Shown piece by piece: positions 10,635 to 21,033 of a DNA stretch of 64,000 bases. The notes beneath the pieces are model-generated. The model was not told the DNA's origin, searched no databases, and was given only the letters and a program-made list of their open reading frames with translations. The position numbers and the translations under genes are program-made. Location: the NCBI GenBank assembly GCA_029717555.1, contig JAMDHS010000013.1, forward strand, positions 62,001 through 126,000, written 5' to 3'. The stretch comes from Peribolospora baueri. Its lineage: Eukaryota; Basidiomycota; Peribolosporomycetes; Peribolosporales; Peribolosporaceae. The stretch's first letter is position 1; each line of letters begins with the position of its first letter.

Positions 10635-11662
10635 GTCGCGGCCGGGTTTCAATCTGGCACATCGACCTCCGTCTTGGCTTCCGTCACCTCGTTCTCCTGA
10701 TCGGACCGTTCACTTATTCCGGTCACCGAACCATATCCCTCGACTACCCCCTCTGACTGCCTCCGCACTCTTACTGTATGCGCTCCTTGGCCATTGCCGG
10801 GGCTATGATGTTGATGTCGTCCCTACCGTCGAAAATTTCCACATTCTCACTGTCGTCGTTCGTTCCATCTGTCAGCGCGCACACCATTCCCGCTTTCCCA
10901 CTTCCTCCCTTCCTCCTTACCCCTACTTTACCCCCCACCCCATGTCCTCAACGCTCCAGTGATGTTTCAGGAACGGATACGATCATGGCACCTGCGACCG
11001 CTTCGTTTCCTCGTCAGACGGTGTTCACTCCTTCACGGAAAAAGCCTCGCCGCCGTCTTGCCATTTACCGTACAGCCACAGCCTGAGCTTTAAACTGGCA
11101 TGTCGATTCTGGGTTCTTATGCGCTGATCACGGCATTAAGGGGTGAAGACTGCAAAGGCAAGACAGGGTCACCAACGTAGTCGTCGTGAACCAATTCTGA
11201 GAGTTCTCGGTCCAAGGTGAACATCCCAAGAAATGATCTCTGTGTAACGGAAAGAACGGCGGAAGGAGGTCCGTGCGGTGTGGACTTCTGGTCATGCATT
11301 ATAATCACGTGCCGACCTCCCGCTGGATGTACCGTTATGAGTGCCCCGCTCTGTGCTCTCCTGGTTCTGGGCAAACCATGATCAAGGAATCCAATCGGCA
11401 ACCACGATTTATGTATTAACAGCGCCAAGAAGCAGGCTCGAGGTAAAGGATCACCTAACCCCTAAGGATCACCAATAACGTCCCCTAACCCGATGCACGC
11501 GCCCCGGCTGCCGGTCCATTAACGCTCATTCCCTAGCTTGCGTGTCCCGATACTTGCGAGTTCTGTCTATGCAGGGATCAACCGTCGATCTACGTATCGT
11601 CTTCCCAGCCGAATCGTGCTCTACTGCCACACGGCACGCTCGTTCCCCCATCCAACCCGCGG
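10635..11662. other. Convergent intergenic region
   Basis: This kilobase separates the acyltransferase and reductase 3' ends. A 103-codon minus-strand frame (11117-11428, ending ELVHDDYVGDPVLPLQSS) has a slightly protein-like tail. It has no recognisable domain and no splice partners, so I do not call it a gene. Short AACCCCTAA-like phrases occur near 11455-11490 but do not form an array. Confidence 0.3.
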
Positions 11663-12638
11663 CTACTCGTACGCTGGCGGAGCACCTTGTTTCACACGTT
11701 CCCACAGTCGTTCCACTTGCTCGACAACGTGAGGGGGGAGCGGTCCGCCCTCGAAGTCGCGCATGTTGCTTTCAAAGTGCTGCAGCTTTGATCCGCCAAG
11801 GACGACGGCATCGCCCAGGTCGGCGGAGAGGTGGGAATGATGTCGGAGCCAACGGAGGGCGATCTGCGCCGTCGTCAGTCCGTGTAGATCGGCGAGGCGC
11901 GTGAGGTCGTCGAGCCCGTCGAACAAGACGTCTTTATTGAAGAAGCCGGTGAAGAACTCGAGCCCCCGCTTGGGATCCCATCGACTGCCTTGGTCGTACT
12001 CGCCGCCCTTCCGCAGACTGCCGAGGAGGAACCCGCCGCCGAGCGGACTGCAGGTGTAAAAGGCCATGTTGTGCTTGCGCAGGACGGGGAAAAGGTCTTG
12101 CTCTCCGCTTCGCGCGACCAGATTGTACATTCCCTGGTAGACGGTGGGAGGGACGAGGTGCTCCCGCTTGGCGATCTGGACGAGCTCGTCCACCTCCCTG
12201 GGGGACAGGCAAGCACCCCGAACCGCTCAAAAGGCCTTGGCGGTAGAGCGCGTCCACCTCCCGCTCTTGTTCCTCGAGAGGCGTTTCGCGATCGGGGACG
12301 TGGATGTATAGGATATCGAGCTTGGGTACGTTGAGCGCTTCGAGCGACGCGCGCAACGACTCTCTCGCCTCGGAGAGCGTATTGTGGATCCCGATGAGCA
12401 GCTTCGTGCTCACGACCATCCCTTCGTCCTTCACGACATGCGCGATGGCCCGCTCCATCGAATGGGGCCCCGAGCCCGCCACCAAACCATGGTAATACGC
12501 CGCCGAGTCCACTTCGTGGTAGCCCGCCTCTTTGAACAGCTTAAACACCGTCGGCAGGTCCTCTTTGCGTCCGAAACTCGCTTCTGGATGATCGGCAAAC
12601 GTTGCGGTGCCGAGGACGGCCTTGACTTGGGGCGACAT
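11663..12638 (-). CDS. Aldo/keto reductase (aflatoxin-aldehyde-reductase type) with a disturbed frame
   Basis: This is an NADPH-dependent reductase of the AKR7-like group, a cytosolic barrel enzyme. ATG at 12638 opens MSPQVKAVLGTATFADHP. The family pieces are EVDSAAYYHG (tetrad Asp and Tyr), VVSTKLLIG (Lys) and LDILYIHVPDRETP (His). Then come ELVQIAKREHLVPPTVYQG, FYTCSPLGGGFLLG, TAQIALRWLRHHS and a C-terminal ERVKQGAPPAYE. Between 12195 and 12260 the frame does not carry through. The expected sequence (RQG, then FERFGV, then SPREVDELV) is spread over all three frames within about 45 bases, as if two single bases were missing. The only splice alternative is a 19-base intron (gtgctt...cccag), far shorter than any other here. 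It is therefore a pseudogene, a sequence error, or a gene with a tiny intron. Confidence 0.75.
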
Positions 12639-13211
12639 GGTTCTACTCGGTTTGCGACGACAAGGAGAGAGAAGGGGAGGGGGGCGGGCTACACGTCTTC
12701 TTAAGGAAATCCAAACGGACCACCACCCTGCCTCGCGCGCCCACGCAACGGTGGTCGTGCTCGGCGTGTCCAATAGGACTCGGATGATTGTATAGGACGA
12801 TGTCTCGGCGGGAGCGCACGGATGTACGGGAATACACCAACTCCTCTCGCTGAGACAGCCGCGGGGAGAGGTCCATGTCGGTGCGGTCTGCAACGATCTA
12901 ATCACTACGTGCGCGTGGAGGGCGAGTGGATGCTTAAAAGAGTGCGTCTTCATGCGTAGGCGGTGCACTTGGCAGGGGCACAACTCCTTTGCGGTCATAA
13001 CGACTCGCGTAACACAACGCATGTCCTTGTCGTTGATTGGGGAAGGTCTGCGTCCTTTTACATGGAGAGTGGAATGGTCTGCAGAAACGGACAACACTAT
13101 TTTTGCACAGCCCGTCCAAGTCCAAGTCGAACAGCGCTTCGCAGCGCACAAAACGAGATCGTGATGCGACATTCGTCACCGCCGGCCAGATAAATAAACG
13201 ACCGGTCTCGA
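12639..13211. other. Region between reductase start and CTK2 end
   Basis: This is the 5' flank of the reductase and 3' flank of CTK2. A minus-strand frame stays open through 12639-13172 into the reductase. It is Cys- and Ser-rich without bias, so I take it as chance. Nothing else is seen. Confidence 0.3.
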
Positions 13212-15125
13212 TCAATTCTCCTCTCCGAACAGGAACCTCACGCTTCCCTCGTTCCCCCCCAACCTTGCCGCCGCGCCCGGCTCCGCTCCAGGCGCGCCAT
13301 CCCCCTCCGCCTTTGCATTTCCCGCGCCGATGACGTCCATAGGTACCGTTTTCCTTCGCTTCTTCACAGGCCCGCCCTGTCGCGCCTGGCCGCGCTCCTC
13401 CTCGATCTTCCGCAATCGGATCTTGACTGCCGTGAACCATTCCGCCGCATCCTTGCCCGTTACCGACGTCGATGTTGATGGCGGACCGCTGTCTTTCCCT
13501 GTCTCTCCTATGAGCGACAGGGGCACATTGGTCGACAGGCGAGGTTTCATTCCCTGCCCAGGCCTGAGCGACTGGGTGGCACCGGCTGCCCCTCCTCCTC
13601 CTGCGCCACTCGAGGAGAGGAAAGAGAGTGACGGTTCAGCGGGAGAAGCTGGAGAGGCGGGAGAGGTGGGCGAAGTGTGAAGTGAGGAGGTGCTGGAGAA
13701 GTTTATGAAGAGGTCGAGAAGGTGATGTGCCACTTCTTCATTCCAGGGGCATAAGAAACGAGGGAGAGCGGGACCGCAAAGGCGTGGCTATGCGTTAGAA
13801 AGGGGTCGAATTACCAAGTTTAAAGACGGACACGATCGGTGAAGACAACTCACCCTCAACGTCTTCCGCATCAACGGCCCACTCTTCTTCCCATCGACCG
13901 CCATACCCAAGCGTCTTAACGATCCGCGCCCCCTCGTCAGCCATCGTGCTCGGACCCTGTTGTCCGTTGGTAGAAGCGGTGGCTCCCTGAGGGTCGGCTT
14001 CCGCTTGATGGGATGAGGCGTGAGAGGCTAGCACGCCTGCCAAGTAGAGCGATGCCAGAGCGATGGTATGTGGCGGAAATTGGAGCGGGGCCAGAGTGCG
14101 AAAGCTAGGAAACAGACATTTGACGGGAGACAGAGGTCCAACTGTCAGCAGGAGCACCTCACTTGGTAGCCCTGGATCGGACTGACAATGTGGTGGATAG
14201 AGCCTTACCTGTCCACCGCCATGCGCCAGGCTCGCCTGGTAAGCTCCTTGGACACTGGGTGAAAGATACGAGCAGGTCCCTCGTTTGAGCTTCAGATCAA
14301 ATATATTCCGTGCTTCGCAAGGACTCACCTCCGAGAGCACGGCCAAACTTGACAACATAAGCGAAAGGCAGGCTGAGCTCAAAGTTGAAGCACACTGTCT
14401 CCAACACGAGTCGCTCGATAGAAAGAAGCCGTTTTCGATCCGCTTCGACGGTCTTTGCAAAAGTCACGGTGGTTGAGGGGTCGATCAACGAACAGTTCTC
14501 GAGAGAGGATCGCAATACCTCAACTCACTGCAGGGTCCACGTCCATCTCTACGCCAACACCACCACCACGGCCTGGCCCCTTGACGAGCTCTGGGAACCG
14601 GACTGCGTACGATACCAGGAGGAGGTCTCGAGACTTTTTAATCGTGTCGTTCAGCTTGGAGGCCACGAGAAGAACGGTTAGGGCGACTTCCTAATGCAGC
14701 AGGCAAGAAGGGGGTGCGCCCAGAGAGAAAACCTGGGGTCAGCCAAGAGGAAACTGACGCGCTGCCGAATGGTGAGTCCGGGCGAAAACGAACATGGAAA
14801 GGAAACTCTTGCAGCGGAAAGAACAGGTGAAAGCGGTGGTACAAATTCTGCGCCGTGGCCAACGTCCTTCGTGGGCTGTAACAATTCGCAAGCAGAAAGA
14901 AGATGAAAACAAAGACGTTTTGTTCGGCTTGAATGGACCATGAGGCCGCGAGACGACTTGCTCGACTCACAAACCCATCCTTGCTCCGACGGCATCGATG
15001 AAAGCGCACGCGGCGGCCCTGCGTTCCTCCTCCTTGGCGACGCTCAGCTTTCCCCGCTGCTTCTCACTCATCCTTGCCACCTCTTCGGAGGTGAAGTAGG
15101 GACGATGCTGGATCGTGACGTTCAT
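13212..15125 (-). CDS. CTK2: Cyclin subunit of the RNA polymerase II CTD kinase (CTK2-like)
   Basis: This is a C-type cyclin that activates the kinase phosphorylating the Pol II C-terminal domain in the nucleus. Exon 1 (14971-15125) starts MNVTIQHRPYFTSEEVARM, followed by SEKQRGKLSVAKEEER. A donor gtgagt joins through an acceptor at 14875 to FPRRTLATAQNLYHRFHLF, the start of the cyclin box. Further exons give NDTIKKSRDLLLVSYAVRFP, then RKRLLSIERLVLETVCFNF and LPFAYVVKFGRALGG. A second box carries FPPHTIALASLYLAGVLASH. The C-terminal exon (about 13212-13733) is Ser/Pro/Gly-rich with a basic patch, VKKRRKTVP. Middle exon borders were not all resolved. The gene is divergent from frataxin, with 208 bases between starts. 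Cyclin L/K are alternatives, but the N-terminal block matches CTK2 best. Confidence 0.85.
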
Positions 15126-15333
15126 CTTGCCTCCTCCTCCGTCGTCGCTGGTGTGTCGTCGTCAAACCGCGACTCGTTCGGATCACGTCTTCGATGACGG
15201 ACCTTCGAGTGATCGAGCCGCAGCAAATTATACCAGATACGATCCCGGACCGTTCATCTTATTTGACCCGTGCATCCAATCTTCCATCCACAGCAACGTA
15301 TTTGCTCGACTTCTTCCACGGCCATTGGCGAGC
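15126..15333. promoter_or_regulatory. Divergent promoter, CTK2 and frataxin
   Basis: Two start codons face away from each other 208 bases apart. Both genes must use this short stretch or overlapping leaders. No clear TATA box is seen. Confidence 0.45.
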
Positions 15334-16487
15334 ATGTCGCATATCCGGCCCGCGCTTCGATCTTTGACGCTGTCCTTTGGGCCGTCCTCCAGGGCGCTTC
15401 GACCCCTGGCTACCAATCGACCCTCGAGCGGCCCGGCGGCGCAACTACCCATTATTGGATTTGTCCGCGGTTCCGTGGCCCGAGGTTTCGTCTCTCCAAC
15501 GAGCAGCTCCTCACGAAAGCTCCCGTCGACCTCTGGGGTGGAGCGAAGGCGTCCGGGAACTTGGAGGAGATGGTACTTGGCCGCGCCACAGGCGAAGACG
15601 GGAGACGGTTCGGCGCCCGCTCCTGCAGGTTATCGGATAAGGCGCGTCCCTACGTTCCGGCGTCGCACGCATTTTCTCCCATTGGGCGGGGAAATGGATC
15701 TCAACCACTTTTCCAGGGGTACATGGTCTGACAGTCCAATTTTTTTTGTTTCTTTTGCGATTCCGCCACGCACGGCTTTCGCCGTCATCCTTACGAACCC
15801 ATTCCATTCCGCTCTCCAGTTCCCTCGATGAGCGCGAATACCACGAAATCTCGGACCGGACGATGGACAATCTGTTTGAGTACCTCGAAATCCTTTTGGA
15901 AGAGGCAGGAAGCAACAAAGATGGAGAAGAGTGCGATATCGAGTATTCAGTGGGTACTCCTCTACCGCCTCTCTTATCGGCGAGACTGCAAGCTACCTCC
16001 TCGCGGAACCGCGCGTCGCTGCGCGGTCTTGACGGGGAGGCCTTCTGTCGGCGGATTACCAATCGTCCTTCTCGCATGCTCCTCACTCAACCACCGCTTC
16101 TCTGCTCGTGTACACTTTGCAGAGCGGCGTGCTCACGTTACGAATGGGCCCGTCGCACGGTACGTACGTCATTAACAAACAACCGCCTAACAAGCAAATT
16201 TGGTTCTCCAGCCCCGTGAGGTAAGCGCAGGTGTCACACTTGTCACCTCGAGACAAGCTTCACAACCCTTTGTCACTCATTTGGTTTCGCCCCATATCGG
16301 CACATCCGTGCTCTTGTCTCTTTTGCCTTTCTTCAGCGGACCTTTCCGGTTCGATTACTCCGCAGAGCACAAGTCATGGTTCTCGACCAAGGAGGGCAAG
16401 TTGAACACGCTCGACGGTCTCCTGGATCGCGAGCTGAGCGAGATGATGGGGAGGAAGGTGGAGGTTAATCTCGGACTCGAGGAGTGA
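15334..16487 (+). CDS. YFH1: Frataxin, mitochondrial
   Basis: Frataxin is a small matrix protein that binds iron and stimulates the cysteine desulfurase in Fe-S cluster assembly. The model is 15334-15572, 15820-15949, 16123-16220 and 16337-16487, 205 residues in all, similar to human frataxin (210). The first 80 residues ([17 protein letters not shown] onward) are Arg/Ser-rich with no acids, as in a matrix presequence. The fold follows: acidic helix ([20 protein letters not shown]), [14 protein letters not shown], and the family signature [18 protein letters not shown], then SGPFRFDY and a C-terminal helix. The signature crosses no intron. Exon 1 to 2 is the least certain junction (247-base intron). 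Identity is secure. Confidence 0.93.
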
Positions 16488-16773
16488 AGTGTAGAGGCCC
16501 AGGCTCAGGTGGCGAGGGAGTAGTGGAATAAAGACTTGAAACCGCAGATATCCGTCCACAGCGTTAGCCGCGCGGAACGCGGCGGCCGCAGCAGGGCCAG
16601 CTACGCACATGAGTACATATATCTACCCCATGGCGCTCAGGCAGGCAGCCGACCATGACCACCACCACGACCGCGATGGCCGCCCACGATGACGATCGGC
16701 CACTCCAACTTTTTCGTTCGCTCACCTTCCATTACGGCGCAGCACCAATTCGCCCGCCGCTCAGATCGATGCA
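16488..16773. other. Short intergenic stretch
   Basis: This is the frataxin 3' flank and zinc-finger leader. It contains a run of ACC/ACG triplets (16655-16680) after an ATG that could be an upstream exon (MTTTTTAMAAHDDDR), but no donor follows it. Confidence 0.3.
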
Positions 16774-17489
16774 ATGCTCCGTCTCCAGGGGCCCAGCAGC
16801 AGCGCTGATGAAATCAAGGACTTTCACAGCCAGGCTCGGCACATCGACCTTCACGCGTCCTACGTCAAGACGCAGTGCTCGAAGGGCAAGACCGTCAGCT
16901 GCATCGTGCCCGATTGCGAGGAGAGAGTGAACAGCAACTCCAGGTTCAGGTCGCACCTCGCACGCATCCATGATCTCGAGTTTACGGCGGGAAACAACGT
17001 GTCTCTCACCGTGACAGAGTACTGTTATATCTGCTACCAATGGTGAGTCCTAGAGTCTCCTCGCGGGTCGGCACGCGTGCACGCAGACCCCTAAGCTTCC
17101 TTTCACCGCCGCTAGGATTTACGGCACAAGAAGTGGGAGGACCATGCGGTATCGCATGAGAAGGAGATCAAGGACTTTTTCAAGACAGCGACCACCACCG
17201 AGGTCGACGAACATGACGGCTTTGTCTACCGCCCTGGCGACTGCCCCCACTGCCTTGCCACCGAGGAGGACATCGAGGCCCACGACCGCTGGACTCGAAG
17301 GTCCGGTACTGGACGAGTATTACGAAGATCAAACGGAAGCCGCCTAGCACACCGCATGGATCTCCGGGCTGTGGACGGATATTCCACGAGAGACTTAGAA
17401 TGGCCGTTCAGAGGTCACGGTATCTGCCGGCACCGGTTTCCGCTCAACGTCTTCGCGTGACAAGGCGCGAGCATAGGAGCTACAAATAG
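16774..17489 (+). pseudogene. C2H2 zinc-finger gene, frame apparently broken
   Basis: The first exon (ATG 16774) encodes a classical finger: C-IVPD-C, 12 residues, H-LARI-H (16900-16970). It ends CYICYQ at a strong donor gtgagt (17042). After a 74-base intron the sequence LRHKKWEDHAVSHEKEIKDF would complete a second finger (CxxC...HAVSH). A third Cys pair follows in GDCPHCLATEEDIEAHDRW. That continuation is in a different phase from the one the donor dictates. The phase-correct reading gives an Arg-rich frame (IYGTRSGRTMRYRM). A further change near 17295 would give YWTSITKIKRKPPSTPHG up to TAG 17489. The uninterrupted frame stops at 17460. Two phase breaks in one short gene suggest decay or sequence errors. 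Function is unknown. The finger arrangement resembles uncharacterised fungal C2H2 proteins. Confidence 0.5.
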
Positions 17490-18431
17490 CGCTCGGCTCA
17501 TGTATGTTGCATTTCCGTCATGTGTAGTCATATTTGTCTTATCAATGCCCTGTAGTCACAGTCATACCTTTGGCCTCGGAGAGTTGACGGTGACGACCTA
17601 TGACAGCCAGTCGTCAACAGTCGTTAGTCGGCACGATACGCTAACGCGACTGATGACGACAGAGCAGGAGGCGCACGTCGGCCACCGTCGTGCAAGAGGT
17701 GGCGATCCGAGAGATACGAGGAGCGGCCTTGGCTCGGTGGTCCTCTGTGAGCCAGGCCGAAGCTCTCGTGCTGGACAAGGCAGACGGCAAGCTTATCTAC
17801 ATACATGCGTCCGCCACCCCAGCAACGTGCACTACACCTACTCCGTTTCCATGAGCTCTTCTTTTAGCTTACAATGGCAAAGGTGGTGGAGCTCGTTGTC
17901 GCGAGTGCCGAGAGGAAGCAGTCCCCACATGCCGACCAAGGCCACTTGAGTTGGACTGGCTGAGGGCAAGGAGGGAGGGAGCGGAAGAGCGGCTGGTGAG
18001 CGTGTGGGAGGCGCTGAGGGATGTCCAGCGCTGCCTAGTCCGGAAGGAACGAGGGTTCACTGAAGCGACTTCGACGGATGAGTCGACGAACTGGACGGGG
18101 TGACGACTCTAGAGGGTCATGGGTAGAAACATGAGAAGATCATAATTGAACCTTTTTAAGGCCCTCCTCACATCGGCGTGTTGTCTCGCCCCGGAGTCCA
18201 GTCATGGAATGCCGCGGCCACGAGATAGATCCTCGTACCGTTGCAAGCGGCTCGTTCAAAACCACAAGCGAAGCTAAAAGTACAAGGTGCTACGAACGAA
18301 CAAATCCGCTAGTCGGGAAATGCTGTCTCCCATGTAGCGAACCGCACACTTTCGGACTGCGCATCGGCCGCGATCGGCGCGAGACGCAGGGTCAAGCGAC
18401 CCAACCGCCCATCAAGGCGTCTCAACGGTGC
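17490..18431. other. Intergenic with possible coding remnants
   Basis: Protein-like pieces appear without a joinable model. At 17700-17850 one frame reads EVAIREIRGAALARWSSV then SQAEALVLDKADGKLIYIHA. At 17930-18103 another reads LELDWLRARREGAEERLVSV then WEALRDVQRCLVRKERG, ending in TGA. They may be remnants of the same decayed gene as the zinc-finger gene. From 18104 to 18431 I see nothing. Confidence 0.3.
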
Positions 18432-20167
18432 TCAGAGCTGGTTACGTTTGCGTGCCGTGCGCTGATATGGCCGCAGGACCCATTCCACGTCCGCTTCGGT
18501 CTGCTCAATCGTTCCTTGTCGGATCTCGTATGCTGGCGCGGACGAAGAAGAGGATAAGGGAAGACAAGAAGGAAGGGGCGAGTCGCGTAAAAGGGTGAGG
18601 AGTGGGTGGATATGAACGGAGCGGAAGGGTAGAAGACGTGGTATATAAGAAAGATGCATCGTATGATCAGTATCGACAGAAGAAGCAAAACGAGACCCAG
18701 AGTCCAACGCCAGGACGAACAGGTGTTCAAGTAGACTCACGTCGCATCTCAAATCGCGGTCCAACCTCCGCAAGCTGTACCTCCTTGTGCGAGGTCTTTA
18801 CGTACACATGGTGCCTGGTAGGGTGAAAAGAAGAGAGGCGAGGCGAAATGGGAGATGGAGCAAGGTGGAGATGGCAAGCGAGAAAGAAAGACACGGATAA
18901 GGGTAGCCGTCAGCTAGAAGGTTAGTAGATCACGGACCGGCAAGAGCAAGCCGGGGGCGGGACGCACCTAAACGAAATGTAATCCCTCTCGTTCGCGAAC
19001 GTCATGATCCTCTTGCTATCCTCCTTGGGTACGGGGAAGAGGTACTTCAAGACGCTCTTGACCCTCTCTCCCAACCTGCTCCCGAACCCGTCGAAGATGA
19101 GATGCGGGAATTGTTCGCTGACCGTGCTCTGTCCTTGGGCAGAGACTTCGTGTCTGAGGACGACGTTGTGCAGAGTGAACAAGGTGGTAGGCCCGTGTGG
19201 AAAGTGGGAGACGATAAGCGCGTCCGGAACACCACGGTGTTCGTGCAGAACGATGAGGTCGGAAATGTCGTTGGACCTGCAGAAAGCCGCCAAATCTTTT
19301 ACGACGTAGTTACCGCGGTTGATCCGGTGAGAATTGGGGAACACGAGGCGCATCTCCTGAAAGAATGCAAGACGTATCGGGTCGAAGAGGATGTCAGCAT
19401 CATTACGGAACAACCGAGTAGCATCTTCACTTCGCTCCAAAAGACCGCCGCCCGGTCAGCGTAGGTGGGTAATTCAGGCCACTCGCCTTGGCGAACTGCT
19501 GAAGTCGACTGCTCGGATCTCGACTCGTGGTGATAAGGATCTTGGGATCGTAGATGCCCGCGCGAGAGTATTCGTCGTCGACGTGCGTTGAGGGCTCTGG
19601 ATCGGCGTAGTGGCGGAAGTAGGGGGAGGGGGAAGGGTTAGGGATGACATGCGGGGTAGGAGGAGTGTGCGGGGGATTATATTCCATGCAAACTCGAGCG
19701 CAGATGCGGAGCCCAGCGACCATTGCTGCCTATTCACCCTCCTCATGAGATATGTCTGCCATCTTCCCTAGCGCTTCCCGTCGATCCCTTCTTTCGCTTT
19801 CCTTCCTCAATCCCTCGCATCCGGCATGCCCACTCACCATTCTGTGCAGCGTCCAAACTCAAACTGCCTGCCAGCTCCTTCGCGTCCTTCCGCAGCTCGG
19901 TGGGAATAGACTTGCCGCTGGCCAACGCCTCTCGTATGGCCTGCTTTCGCTCATAAATCTGGAGCTCCTTGGCCTCGAGCGCTTTGCGGTAGATGTACTC
20001 TCGTCGTTGGCGGGCCTGTCGTCGGATCTGAGAAGAGGGGGAGAAAATGGCGTTTCAAAGGCAAAAAGAACATTGACGGCTCGTCAGCCCCTGCGCCATC
20101 TCTTGCTTCGCACCGAACCGAAAGAGCTCTGGAGAGAGCAACACCATATCGCCCCGATGCTCACCAT
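18432..20167 (-). CDS. IMP4: U3 snoRNP protein Imp4 (Brix domain)
   Basis: Imp4 belongs to the U3 small nucleolar RNP of the nucleolus. It helps base-pair U3 with pre-rRNA for 18S processing. Exons (5' to 3') are 20165-20167, 19838-20027, 19487-19596, 18968-19356, 18741-18814 and 18432-18532, giving 288 residues, as in yeast (290). The first exon contributes only the ATG, directly followed by gtgagc. Exon 2 gives [20 protein letters not shown]. The Brix region shows [95 protein letters not shown] and [15 protein letters not shown]. The intron after exon 3 has a GC donor (AAG|gcgagt) with a normal AG acceptor. Identity is secure. Confidence 0.95.
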
Positions 20168-20285
20168 GCTGCGAATCTGAAGGGTGACGCTGCAGACGGA
20201 GCGACGACGTTCGATCTTCGCTCGCCTGTGCGTCGGTCGAACTGCCGCAGCGAGTAAAATGCTGCGGCCAGGAGGGGGCGGACGA
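20168..20285. other. Gap between IMP4 and the next minus-strand gene
   Basis: These 118 bases form the likely IMP4 leader and the 3' flank of the upstream gene. No feature is seen. Confidence 0.3.
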
Positions 20286-20921
20286 TTATTTGTCTTTCCA
20301 TAAAAGGAAGGCTGGATGCAATGTCCTGTGATGATTGCAATCCGAGACTCCGGCAATCCGACGACAGATTCGTCGGCATGAGAATGAATTGAGACTTGCG
20401 AAAGATCCATCCGAGTCGCAACTCTTGCTCTTCTTCGTGCCGCGCATCATCTCCCTTTCTTGCCGCGGCCCAACCTCCAGATATTTCCTTCCGGCTGGTC
20501 GCGTGCTTGCGTACCACATCGCACGAAACATCTCTTCCTCCTCCTCATCGGCCAACGGTCGGGTGCTCGGCTGGCTACCAATGCTCCAGCGCTACTTCCT
20601 CTAGCTCTCCCTGTCCCGTCTCGCCCTTCAATACCGTCGCCCAAGCATTTGCTGTCGAAGCGCTAAGTAAAGTCTCGCCGCCGGCGCATACCGACTTACC
20701 TGCTTATGCCAGCTCGTGCGACAGATGTTCTCTATGACCTTCCGCTGCTCCGTGAGGTCTTCCACTCTGGCGTATCGGCCGGAATCCGTACCGAGACCTA
20801 CGAGCTCATCTTCGTGCATCTCTTTCTTCCTTCTGTTTCTCCCATCTTTTCCGTTCCTCCTCTCCTGCCCCCCTCGTTCCTTGGCGTGCTCACTCACAAG
20901 TTTTCGTTCTCGTTTCTTCAT
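20286..20921 (-). CDS. Small conserved-looking hypothetical protein
   Basis: I do not recognise this protein. ATG at 20921 opens MKKRERKL. The frame then contains RRKKEMHEDELVGLGTDSG and a helix, RVEDLTEQRKVIENICRTSW, ending at a perfect donor (HKQ|gtaagt). A possible acceptor downstream gives RWSIGSQPSTRPLADEEEEE, then MFRAMWYASTRPAGRKYLEV and a basic stretch. Read on, this frame stops at 20286. An internal intron may also sit at gtgagtgagc right after MKKRERKL. The charged, helical character and precise splice sites argue for a real gene. It shares a 112-base divergent promoter with the GMC oxidoreductase. The 3' end is uncertain. Confidence 0.45.
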
Positions 20922-21033
20922 CACGACCACCACTGCCCATTGCTCCCCCATCGTCCCTCCGACGAAGCCATTGCCTGCTCGCACTATAGACCACCTCACC
21001 TGCTCTTGCTTGCTTGAGACTCCCCCACCAAAT

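Noticed and set aside
11440-11500. AACCCCTAA-like phrases suggesting telomere-type repeats
   Set aside because: Only a few irregular, non-contiguous copies lie between ordinary genes. There is no array.
12934-13172. Open frame continuing upstream of the reductase ATG
   Set aside because: It lacks coding bias and recognisable sequence, and a proper start for the reductase exists at 12638.
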